Assembly: GCA_022559985.1 (NCBI GenBank)
Contig: JAFJTR010000012.1
Location: 310,001 to 374,000 of the forward strand
Reading direction: 5' to 3'
DNA: 64,000 nt
From: Parastagonospora avenae f. sp. tritici 18332-5
Taxonomy: Eukaryota; Ascomycota; Dothideomycetes; Pleosporales; Phaeosphaeriaceae
The notes under the pieces: model-generated
The model's input: the letters and a program-made list of their open reading frames with translations, nothing else
Database searches by the model: none
What the model was told of the DNA's origin: nothing
Made by a program: the position numbers and the translations under genes
Part shown: piece by piece, positions 1 to 9,826 of the stretch
Numbering within the stretch: position 1 is the stretch's first letter
Layout of the letters: every line of letters starts with the position of its first letter

Positions 1-498
1 TCCTAGTCTGATAATGACTTCCTCTAATTCTTGGGCCTTGCTGAGATGGGCTGCTTGCTTTTGACAACAGACTATGGAGAAGCCCCCTCAACTGGTTCAC
101 TAAGATGACCTCGGCCTTGTTTGTCACATGTGTATAATTCTGCACACGCTGATTGATGTTCATCAATCACTGTTATCCTTGTGAAGGGTGCCTGGCTGGG
201 TGCGTGCGTGAAGACCCTCGTCTAATATTGGTTGTCGCATATCAATCACGTAGAAGCTAATTGCGATATGACACTTCGTGGACAGAGCACATACTATTCG
301 AGGGAGAGTGCAAAGTATGGGCTGTGTAAGATTGCTAGACTTCAACGCGTATGTTCGATCCAATTCATCACGAAACAATGCCGCATTTCGGAACTAGTAT
401 CAGCGACTCGCATCAACCAATTGCACTAACTGGAACCTACTCCCCACGTTGCATGTGCAAATGAGAGATGATTGTCACAGACAATTGCTTCGATCTAG
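1..498. other. Left edge, possible decayed NLR sequence
   Basis: No open gene is visible. On the plus strand, bases around 20-60 translate to a short stretch ending RWAAC. That resembles the region just after the NACHT domain in fungal NLR proteins, but stops interrupt it at once. It may be the decayed continuation of the NLR pseudogene that becomes readable from about base 499. This is inference from a very short match. Confidence 0.25.
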
Positions 499-2524
499 GA
501 ATGCCAGAGTTTCCTTCAGACTGTGCCTGGAACAAATGTTCTCTACAATCGGCCATCGCGACTTGCTGACCTGCACCACTGTAACCGCAACCCTCCACTA
601 AAGCACCTGAAGATTGCTTTTTATGATACTGAAGAGTCTCGAAAGTCTATTGAGAATCGTATTGCGTCCGCGAATTCACCCGAACGTCGCAAATTTGTTA
701 ATGATTTGCTAGGATTCGATCTGAACGAAGAATGGTTAAGAGAAGATGTTGAGTACGTACACTACCGCTCTCAAAAAACGACCGAGAAAACCTTCGTTTT
801 CATCTACCACAATTCTATGCATGAGTTCTTCATGCGCTCTATGGGAGAGAACAGTGGTCCTTTTCAACGCTTACTGTTCAACGCAGAGGAATTGCGTCTT
901 TCCGCAGCAAGAAAATGCGTCACCTACCTCTCACAGAGTTCCTTGAAGCGCGAATGGTCTTGCTTCAATCTTCCGGACGTGAAGCAAGCTCACAAGTTCC
1001 TACATTACGCTTCCATGAATTAGATCTAGCATGCCAAACAGTCTGCGGGCGCGGGCATTGAGCTATTCGATTCCAACGCGGACTTCTTTCAAAACGATGC
1101 TGGAACTACAACACTGCGACTCAACTGGGTACTATCATATCTCCTCGAGGACGCCAACTTACAATTTTTCATGGAACGAGCAATCGTACGGACAGAATGT
1201 TCGCTAATTTACATCGCTGCGCGGTTTGGCATGTCAACCTGGGTCAGGCACTTACTCTCTTCGGAAGAAGATTCAATTCGTCAAAAGGCGATCAACGACG
1301 TTGCGGCATGTGGCGCGAACCTTCTGACATGTGCCATTCGGGAGAATCATGTTGAAACGGTGAAAGTCCTCTTGGAACACGGCGCCACTTCAGACCACGA
1401 TGCTTTCGTCAGCGCGTTTGGCTCGGAACGAGAAAATGCCCTGAAACTTCTCATACAATACGGCAACCCAAATGTCACCGGAGAAATGGATATTCTGGGA
1501 GAATTGAGCAAGTATTTCCCTGTGAGTGTGTTAAACCAAGCACTTTTGTGCGGATGATTGGAGAGTCAGCCAACTTCTTGTTGAAGGTGGTGCTGTGGCA
1601 GGCAATCTTTCGTCATGTCTCGAGGACGCATCGAAATCATCCGTCAATCCCAAGTTCCTTCATCGTATCCTACAAGATGATCCAACGATTGAGCGAATTT
1701 TAACTGCTATCTTGGGAGCCATGTCCTCTGTACACCCTCTTTTAGATTAAAGAGCCATAATCTTACTGGAGACTTCAAAGGCGAGAGCAGCCGCTGCCTC
1801 ACCTCCGGCAGCAACTTTCTTTCAGCAAGTACTGCGTCAGGCTGCCAGGAATGGACATGTAAGCGCTGTAAAATTTCTCTGCGAGCTCGGAGTCAATTTC
1901 ACGGCACATACTGCGACTGAGAACAACGCGGTCTCGCTGGCTATAGCCTATGGAGATCAGGATATCGCTGAGTGGCTTCTTTCACCCAAGATCGGTGCGA
2001 GGTTGACCAACTTGGCCACGCGTGGGGAAGAATCATTGAGATTGGCCGCTATTCACAACAATGTACAAGGAGTAGATCTGCTGCTGAAAAATGAAGTCTA
2101 CATCAACTCAGCTGACGAGGAGGGCTTCACAGCACTGATGGGCGTCTCAATCACGGAACATACCACCATGATTGGGAAGCTCATCACTGCTGGAGCAATG
2201 ATCGACTCCACTAACAAGAAGAGCCGAACTGCTCTACATCACGCTGCTCGAAAAGGGAGACGAGCGAATGTCGAGCTCTTGCTCAAACACGGGGCAGCCC
2301 TCAATCTAGTCGATCGAAATGGATGGTCGGCACTTCATCATGCAGGCCGCCGCTGTCACAAAGCCACATACGACTACCTTGTCATGGTTGAATTTGATCC
2401 GAATCTGCTCGACAACTCTGGAAAGACCTCCCTACAGCTATGGGAAGAGACCTTTATGAAGCGCCATGAAAAGATACTGAAGGATATGAAGAGCCACAAG
2501 AAGACTATGCTTGTGCATGTTTGA
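499..2524 (+). pseudogene. NACHT/ankyrin NLR pseudogene (C-terminal part)
   Basis: The readable sequence is the C-terminal part of a fungal STAND/NLR protein. At 523-1020 it has the post-NACHT winged-helix-like segment, with a HNSMHEFFMRS stretch equivalent to the usual H-S-V-x-E-F-L, followed by RKCVTYLS. Ankyrin repeats then run to the TGA at 2522-2524; the clearest are at 2040-2400 (TALHHAARKG, SALHHAGRR). The frame is broken by TAG at 1021-1023 and 1027-1029. After about 1535-1553 the homologous sequence moves from frame 1 to frame 2, and TAA interrupts frame 2 at 1748-1750. Ankyrin-like sequence continues after each break, so these are lesions within one gene. The NACHT domain and N terminus lie beyond the left edge. 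The next gene downstream is a HeLo effector, the usual partner of such NLRs. Confidence 0.8.
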
Positions 2525-2853
2525 CTGCGTGTATTTTCTCAAGCATAGGTTCGGTTTTGGCTTTGTACAAGGTAAGGAATTTTGGTGTCTATTCTTTCTT
2601 AGTAGAGTTTTGCATAGGTCTTTAACTCGTTGTCTATTAGTTGATCAGAAAATTTCTTATGTTTCACACAACAAGCAAAAAGTTGCACGATGCGGCACTC
2701 GGTCATCATGTGCATGCTAATTGATAATGACATGATCATGCTGGCATAACGCAATCAAGTAACGCGGTCACTCCTATTATCTTAGAAATGCTATTTAAGT
2801 GGCCTCTTCGCCATATCACTTCCCTTGAAGGCATCAGCAAGACTTCTGTGACT
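2525..2853. other. NLR to HeLo intergenic spacer
   Basis: About 330 bases separate the NLR stop from the HeLo start at 2854. An in-frame upstream ATG lies at 2788 and would add 22 residues, but HeLo proteins usually begin close to the first hydrophobic helix, so 2854 is preferred. I see no clear TATA box. Confidence 0.5.
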
Positions 2854-3602
2854 ATGGCAGAAGCAACACTTGCAATCGTTCCCCTCTTCAGCAATGCACT
2901 TGACTGGTTTCGCCTGATTCGAGTCGCTCGGAGCGCAGACAGTGACATAGAGATATGTCAGCTTAGGCTGGACATCGCCGGCCTACGCCTTTTGCGTTGG
3001 GGTAAGTCCGCCAATCTGGATACAGCTAGGAATGATCCGTCCACGATTCGAATTACTGAGCAAGAACGCAAGTTATGCGAGAAGACATTGGAGCAGATCG
3101 ACAAACTCTTCAGGAATGCCATAGGAAGCGCACACGGAATTACTACTACGCCCAGCGATCAAAACACATTCGAACTCGACGAAGGATTCAAGACACTCTA
3201 CATCGAACGTACAAACAAGAACTTTGCACAAAAGATCACGAGTAGAGCAAAGTGGGCGATATACAAAGGCGAAAAGTGCAAGAACCTTGCTGCTTCTATC
3301 GAGACACTGGTCAACAGTTTTTTCGACGTCTTCTCGTCCGACAGCAAGATCACAGAGCAGATAAACGAGGTGTGTGAAGTAGAAGTGCGCAAGCTTGGAG
3401 TGCAAGATGAAGAAGCATTCAGAAAGTTACGCGAGATTTTTTTCCGAGCACGATACTGTTGCATGCAGCGTTGGAAAAGACTGAAGAGACAAAAGCACAG
3501 GGTGCGAAAAACGACATTCGGGGGACATTTGGTGATGGAAATCGGGGTCTGCAGCAGGTGGCTAATTGGGGACCTCAAACGAACAGTTTCGGCGGAGGCT
3601 GA
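2854..3602 (+). pseudogene. HeLo-domain cell-death effector with amyloid-like C-terminal motif, frame broken
   Basis: The N-terminal part is a HeLo (prion-inhibition and propagation) domain, the membrane-targeting cell-death domain of HET-s-type fungal proteins. Evidence is the opening hydrophobic helix (MAEATLAIVPLFSNALDWF) followed by ICQLRLDIAGLRLLRWG, and then an all-alpha sequence. Frame 1 stays open to 3612, but its last 55 or so residues look unlike the family. From about 3438, frame 3 carries the expected last helix (LLHAALEK). It then has a Gly/Asn/Gln-rich motif at 3522-3599 containing FGDGNRGLQQVANWG and NSFGGG, and stops at TGA 3600-3602. This resembles the PP/RHIM-like amyloid motifs through which NLRs switch on HeLo effectors. 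The switch point is a run of seven T at 3437-3443. It could be a disabling indel, an assembly error or ribosomal frameshifting. Domain call is strong; motif class is uncertain. Confidence 0.75.
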
Positions 3603-4285
3603 GTGGAATTGATACTTTATTTGTTCTGCTTTCGAATGCCCTTGAAACACGGTCATGATCGAAGCGCTTTGAGTAGGCTACAGACACAGAACTGTACGCC
3701 GTTCTAGCAGCGAATATGCAAGTTTTTGGTTCTCTGGTGAATGTTGTATCTGCTGTTGACTCTGTCTGACTGGAAACTGGAGATGACACTTTAGTGGCGC
3801 GAAGTGCTCCAGGACCTATCATCGTGCCTATCTCAAACCTACCATTCCGCACCATCACCCTCCCCATCGCCGAACCCATTCGTAAGCACACCTTCCAGGC
3901 GACTACAACACCTCCAACATATATTGCGTTGTTTGTGCCCACTGACGTAGTCACTCTATGCAGTCAAGGGTGCCAATCGCGATGATTGGCCAGCATCTTA
4001 CTTGCCGTGTCATATCCGGGTTTAGTGTCTGTCGCTATACCTTCACCCCACACCAGATAAATTGGGTTAATCAAGAAACAATACCAATCGAGATATTTTC
4101 AGCCTCGTGGGTCGGGAAGACGGGTTGGGGAGTTGGGCCGCGGGTTGGGTCTGATGATCAAGTGGTAAGGTGGTCGGGGATAGTAGGGAATGGGGGAGGG
4201 TAGTGGGATTAGTTTGGGAATGTATAAAGGCTAGAGGGTAGAGGTGTTGAGACCAGTATCCTGCAATCGATATCTCGTTACCGAA
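3603..4285. other. Intergenic; upstream region of the LPMO gene
   Basis: There is no supported gene. The part near 4110-4200 is rich in GGTTGGG/GGGGA runs on the plus strand, and a TATA box precedes the LPMO gene. Short ORFs here have no recognisable content. Confidence 0.5.
4223..4228 (+). promoter_or_regulatory. TATA box of the AA9 LPMO gene
   Basis: TATAAA lies 58 bases before the ATG at 4286, in the context TGTATAAAGG. The spacing suits a short 5' UTR in a strongly induced secreted-enzyme gene. Confidence 0.6.
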
Positions 4286-5114
4286 ATGAAGACTACAATC
4301 CTTCTCGCTGCCGCTTCTGTGGCTAGCGCTCACTGTAGGAGGCGAATTCTCACCTCGCCTCTACGAGCATGACTGATCTGGAATAGACACGCTCCCCATC
4401 GTCAACGGCGACAGCGCCTGGACACACGTCCGCCAAGCCAAGGCAAGTCGCTCTATGCAAAATCTGCACAACTCAACCCTCCCTAACATCCTCCCAGAAC
4501 TGGCAAGACAACGGCTTCGTCGGCGACGTAACCAGCAGCGCCATTCGCTGCAACCAACTCAGCCCGGGCAAATCCACCCTCAGCGTCGCCGCAGGTTCCA
4601 GCGTAAAAGTCAACGTCAACCCCAACGCCTACCACCCAGGCCCTTTCCAGTCCTACCTCGCGAAAATGCCCGAGGGCCAGGATATCAACACGTGGGACCC
4701 GACTGGCGCCGTGTGGTTCCGCATATATGCTGAGCAGCCAAAGTTTGGCTCGCAGTTGACGTGGTTGGGTGAGTTGTCTTCATGATTCTGCTTTAATAAG
4801 GGGTGGTGAAGTCTGACATATGCTGTCCAGCGGCGGCGAACTACGACATCAAGATCCCGAGCTGCATCGCGCCGGGCAAGTACCTGATGCGCAACGAGCA
4901 CATTGCCATCCACAACGCCGGAAGCCGGGGAGGCGCGCAGTTCTACCTATCGTGCGCGCAGCTGGAGGTGACTGGCGGTGGCAGCACGGCGCCAAAGAAT
5001 CTTGTGGCGTTTCCGGGCGCGTATAGTGCGAGTGACCCGGGGATTTTGATCAATATCAATTATCCAATTCCGACGAGTTATAAGAATCCTGGGCCGGATA
5101 CGTTCACTTGCTAG
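4286..5114 (+). CDS. AA9 (GH61) lytic polysaccharide monooxygenase, secreted
   Basis: A copper-dependent enzyme that oxidatively cleaves cellulose or related beta-glucans outside the cell. Proposed exons are 4286-4334, 4387-4442, 4498-4768 and 4831-5114, giving 219 residues. The signal peptide MKTTILLAAASVASA is followed directly by His16, which becomes the mature N-terminal His of the copper histidine brace. The second brace His lies in NAYHPGPFQSY. The axial Tyr and its Gln partner lie in AQFYLSCAQLEV. Cys residues in the family positions are present (AIRCN, IPSC, LSCA). There is no cellulose-binding module; the protein ends at TFTC. The second intron (4443-4497) uses a GC-AG pair, with donor AAG/GCAAGT and acceptor CCCAG. 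The other introns are GT-AG, 52 and 62 bases long. No GT-AG alternative for intron 2 keeps the domain intact. Confidence 0.93.
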
Positions 5115-5307
5115 AAAGCTTCTGAGGAGGTTGGTTGGTTGGTTGGGTGGTTAGATTGATGGAGGGTTGGTGATGAATAGCATACTTTCTCTGTAGACAG
5201 GTTCATCGATTAGTCAGTCTTGAGATCATGCTTCATTCGTCTTACGCCTTCGCCTTATCCCTTTAGATATCTTCATTCATATCCAAAATAGCTTGATCTT
5301 GTCGAAT
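5115..5307. other. LPMO 3' region with GGTT repeats
   Basis: Just after the LPMO stop is a short simple repeat of GGTTGGTTGGTTGG type (about 5128-5150). The LPMO and coactosin genes converge here, so the 193 bases hold both 3' UTRs. Confidence 0.5.
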
Positions 5308-6007
5308 CTAGTAGTCCGACTTCTGCCGATCATCTGCATCACAAAATCAGCATTTGCACACAAACCTCTCGGTCTTCATCTCATCATCTCCAAGCGTTGT
5401 AAGAAATGACTTACAATTCGCCCCCATCGCCTTCCTCAACTTCAACGTAACAGCCTCGACGTCCAAATCCCTCCGATCCCCCGTCTGCACCTCCACGGCA
5501 TACGTCCGAATAACCTGCTTGACCTGCCCAGACTGGAACGACATCTTGGCCTTGCGCATGACCTTTGTATTGGGGCCTGAAAAGTACTTAGCTTGCGAAG
5601 CACAGTGACACTGATAAGGTGTAAATGGAGTGGAAGTGGAAGTACGCACCAGCCCAAACAACAAACGCAAACTTGACCCTCTCGCTATACTCGTCGTTGC
5701 CCAATTTCATCCGCACGTACGCATACGCCGCCTCGTCGTCCGCCAGGCTCTCGGTCATTTCGGCGATGTCGCCGGTTCCTGTGCCTGCGAGCTTGAGGTT
5801 GTCGGATGTAGCTGATGCATACTGGCAATTCGAATCAGTCTAGATTCCCTCCTTGCTCTAATTTTGACCTGCACGGAGAATCGCATATGTTAAGGCCGCA
5901 CAACGCACCTTCAACACCAGCCACGTGGTGTCGGATTTATCCGAGCGCACGTCTTCGTAGGCCTGATTGATGTCCGAGTCGGACAGGATGTCAGCGGCTT
6001 GAGGCAT
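5308..6007 (-). CDS. Coactosin-like actin-binding protein (ADF-homology domain)
   Basis: A single ADF-H domain protein that binds F-actin. The proposed minus-strand exons are 6007-5909, 5821-5650, 5576-5415 and 5333-5308, encoding 152 residues. Family landmarks in order are SDINQAYEDVRSDKSDTTW, the DDEAAYAYVRM segment, RVKFAFVVWAG, VMRKAKMSFQSGQVKQVI and the terminal MGANYDRQKSDY. Splicing removes introns of 87, 73 and 81 bases, all GT-AG. The last exon encodes only eight whole residues plus the end of a split Tyr codon. Length and ending are typical of coactosin and too simple for cofilin or twinfilin. The fimbrin gene, another actin-binding protein, lies immediately upstream on the same strand. 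Confidence 0.92.
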
Positions 6008-6392
6008 GCTTCTGTTTGAGAGATATAGATAGGGAAAGATATGGGACGGATGGACGGATGGGGATGCAGGGGTCAAGGATGCTGCGCAAGGGGGATGTGT
6101 CGATGTTGAAGAAGTTGGGATGGGAACGGTCTAGGGCTAGAGCTAGTGCGGGGCTAAAGTGAGACCAATGGGGAAAGCGGGGTGCATTTGAGGCTGAGGC
6201 TGAACACAAGATCTCCAACCCCACAGTGCAGAAGAAGGGTCAGATTCGAGCGCTGAGATTATACTGGTTCCACCAGAACAGTCGTGGTCAGAGATGAACA
6301 GTAAAATAAACCTTTTCGCTATCAATTCGCTTCCGTCGGCACACCGCCGTCTCGTGATTGCACTATTTTCCATTGCCTATGGTTCCAGCTTC
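6008..6392. other. Spacer between fimbrin and coactosin
   Basis: The 385 bases carry the fimbrin 3' UTR and the coactosin promoter, both transcribed leftward. No other gene is seen. Confidence 0.5.
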
Positions 6393-8540
6393 TTACTGTC
6401 CACCCATCTTCTCGTTTGTGCTCATCAAGCTGCCAATGAAAGTGGTGATCAGCCTGCTCTGTACAGCAACGATATCCTCAGGCACTAGCCAGATCGTTGC
6501 ACCCATCTTTCGTGCAATACTGATGGCCAGCTTGGCGTTCTGATAACACTCGTCTTCGTTGCGGCCAGGTGCAACAAGGTCATAATCGACGTATGCAGGC
6601 TTCATGCCGGCTAGGACATCGAGCAGGTAGATGGAGTTTGTGAGTGACGAATCCTTGAAAGACCGGACTTGGCTGCCTTTGCCCCCTTTCCGTGCCATAT
6701 CGTTTGCCCACTTGATCATGTCGGCATCGGTGATTTCGCGCTTTCCGAGGCGTTGTGCGAGTCCCTTGAGTGTTGAAACAATGTCTTTTCGCATGAGTTG
6801 CCAGACCAGACCGAGCGTCAGTGTGCGCTGTCCGTCGGTAATGTCGGCGCCTTGGATACCGGGTAATGAGAATTGGACCTGCTTTCCAAGCTCGACCGAA
6901 TAGTTGGTGTTCTCGAGCGCCTTGAAACGCATCAATTCTTGGCCCTCCCTGGGCTTGTTGACATGTCGCCAGTTTACGCTACCTGGGATAACCTTGTCAT
7001 ATGCTTGGAGCAACACTAAGCCGTCCTTCAGATCCTCGAAGAAGGATTGAACCACTGGCTTAACGTCAAGCGAGTTGAGCCATAGCGTAAATACACGAGC
7101 CTCACGCTCTCCTTCCGCATCAAAGTCCTCAATCTCAGCCTTCTCTTCCTCGGTGATGGGGTCGAGGCAGGGGTGCGTGTTGAACAGGTTGGCGACGAAA
7201 GCAAGATTGAGCTTGGGGTTACCGGCTACAAGCGAGGTCGGAGTCAAGAACTTGCGGCAGTCGAGAGCGTCGGCATTTTGGAGGACCATCTCCGCGCGTT
7301 GAAGGAGGTCATTCTGTTGCAGTGGTGCGCGTGAGCATGTCTCGGGCTTGAGCTGGTTGAGGAGCACAGTGTAGTTTTCTCCGTCCTTGACATCAGTCGA
7401 AAAGTTAGTTACGCTGTCGCCGTTAGTACTGGACGACTTCATGCAGCAAGATACTCACGTTCTGTGCCACTTCGCGTTCTTCAGATGGTAGTTGAACCAG
7501 CGCAGCAGAATCTGCTCCGGCGGCAACCTCAGGAACTGCTCTAGAGTCTCATCGTCTTCAAGGAGTCGGTACAATTCGGGGTGCAGCTTGATGTCAATCT
7601 TGCCCAAAAGACCTCTCCGGATGATTTGCCAAATCAGACCCAGGATCAGATGCTCCCGCACTTCGATAATGTCGCCACTGCCAATGTTCACGACTGAGCA
7701 GCCAATACCCTTGGCCGACTCGATGACAATGTTGTTGTTCTCAGTGAAGTGGAAGTTGTTCAGCTGCTTGATTTTCTTGCCAGGCCTGTTCAAGACACGC
7801 TCGTCGATGGTGTCCGGGACGCTGTCGTTGATGAGCTTGGAGAGCACGAGACCGTCCTTGCACTGGTCAAACATCTCAAAGGTGTCGGTGGGGAACGGCA
7901 GGCGGTTGCCAATGTCTGGGTCGCCGGCGAGGACCGCATTGATGTGGCGCGTGAACTCGGTGCGCTCATCTTCGTTGATGGTGTGGGTGACATTGGCGGA
8001 CGAGCCCTGGACCTGGATTCTGCCTCCTCCGCCGCCAATACTGGGCTTTTGGGCGTGTCCTGGCTGTCCAGGTGTGGGAGGCGCGCTGCCGGTGCCCCCG
8101 GTACCCCCGGTGCCGGCTCGAGGACGGGTCGGTCCAGTGTGCATGCGCTGCTGGGCGGGGGAAGACTCGCGCAATTTGGAGATGAGCTGCTGCTGTCAGT
8201 CGCTCTCTCTGTGCAAGCCGGGGAATTGCTGCGCTCACATCTACATAGTCATCCAGCTCTACGCGCCGTGAGCTGTCGAGCTCGACCTCTTTCAGTGCCT
8301 GGCGGACCACATCGTACGGCTGGTGCTCCGTCTGCTGCGTTGCCTTGATCACCGTCGCTTCGTCGAGATAACCCTTGTCGTCAACGTCGAGCTTGCGGAA
8401 AGCATCCTGCAGGCCAAAGATCTCCCCCTGCTGGAATTGGGGGTATTTCCTGCGCGCAAGGCATTGTTAGCGGTCATGGAAGCACGCGGAGTCGCATGGC
8501 AGACGGCGGCCACCTACTTCTGCAGCTTGATGATATTCAT
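6393..8540 (-). CDS. SAC6: Fimbrin/plastin, actin filament bundling protein
   Basis: Cross-links actin filaments in cortical patches, endocytic sites and hyphal tips. Proposed exons are 8540-8518, 8449-8239, 8186-7459 and 7413-6393, giving 660 residues, the usual fimbrin length apart from an N-terminal linker. An EF-hand-like segment (LDVDDKGYLDEAT) lies near residues 25-40; its last calcium position is Thr, so it may not bind calcium. A Gly/Pro-rich linker (residues about 90-125) is followed by four calponin-homology domains, with markers CKDGLVLSKLIN, LLRWFNYHLKN, FEDLKDGLVLLQAYD and LTNSIYLLDVLAGMKP. The third intron (7414-7458) holds a perfect TACTAAC branch site. The start is a short exon encoding MNIIKLQ plus a split codon, chosen because the joined reading frame then opens the EF-hand region correctly. 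Confidence 0.95.
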
Positions 8541-9826
8541 GGCGGCGGTTCGGGGTGTATGTGCAGAAAGTTGGGATCTAGAGAGACGTGATAACTGCGG
8601 CAAAGTCTCTGCCTGGCTCAGCCTCGTCTTGTGTTGCGCGTTCGACGGACGCTTCACCTGTCTGGCTTACCCTGATGACGTGGGGCGCACTACCGCCAAG
8701 TCGGGCTGCGTCGAGGGGCAGCCGCTCGCACGCTTGCGACCTGATTACGTACGCACTACTTGTCGATGACTTGCATAGGGCTACAGAAAGTACCACCGCA
8801 TTTCTACCTGATACTGATAGTGCAGCTTTGTCTCATAACAGGCTTGACATCCAGCCATCTTGCCTGCACAATTCCGCTTCGCATGCTGCTGCGTTATTCG
8901 AACGTCCGCTGTGGCCAAGGATACCCATTCTTTGGGCATCCAAGGCGCAGTCTGTGCTTGCCACTTCACTGACACGACATGGGCAATGTGGCGAGTACAG
9001 ATCACAATGCGGCATGGAGAGCGCGAGCTGAAAAAAGCTTTTGATTCCTTCATTATCTTCATAATGCTCTTCATGAAGTACATCCCTGGAAATAAACACT
9101 AACCCCTTTCTCGTCATTTCAAAATGATACTCGGCGTGGCCCAGCCGGCCTGCTATTTTTTGTTGCAGCCCGCTGGAGCCACCCAACGCGAAATAATATA
9201 AAATGTGCAGTGACCATGGTACTCGCAAAAAGCAAACATTGTCGTTGCGCATGAGTATCCGTCTCGTTCGTTTGCGCCTTCGTTTTCGTCAAGCAGTCAT
9301 GCCGAGGTAGGGGATACTATGGTTGTAGTGCAGGTGGACATGATGGTACCCACAGCCCGAGGTGGCGGCGGCCCAAAGATCGGATGGGTGTACAAGATTG
9401 CAGCTCGGCCACAGTAGCAGCAGAGGCCGACACAACGTGCACGTGCTTACGCAGCATGAAGGAGTCGTATGTCGTGAGAATGAAAGGTGTAGGGTCGGCC
9501 GGAATAGCGAATCCGAGAAGCAGAAAGTCATAAGGTCGTAACATGCCAGAGTCCTTAGTTGTAAAACGAACAGAGGAAATAGGAGAAGAGTGAACACAAG
9601 GAAATTACCCTAGACTGGTGTAGGGCTGAATGTTGATCGTTTGGTTTGGTTCGAGTTCGAGGCATGGCGAGTGCCATAGAAGGCGGTGCGGTGGTAGAGT
9701 TGATCGTGTTCCACAAAAACGCACGCTTGATGCTATACATCAATGATCGTGACCGGTTGGCCACAGTCTAGACCAAATATTGACCGGTAACGAACCACCC
9801 AAGCAAATCAAAGGTATATGGCGTCT
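8541..9826. other. Intergenic region, fimbrin promoter and stuA 3' side
   Basis: About 1.3 kb without a supported gene. ORFs overlap in several frames and show no domain. It should contain the fimbrin 5' UTR and promoter and the stuA 3' UTR. Confidence 0.5.

Noticed and set aside
1522..1569. Possible intron (GTGAGT donor) explaining the frame change in the NLR remnant
   Set aside because: The nearby AG sites at 1563, 1565 and 1569 do not join frame 1 to frame 2, and in-frame stops elsewhere already disable the gene.
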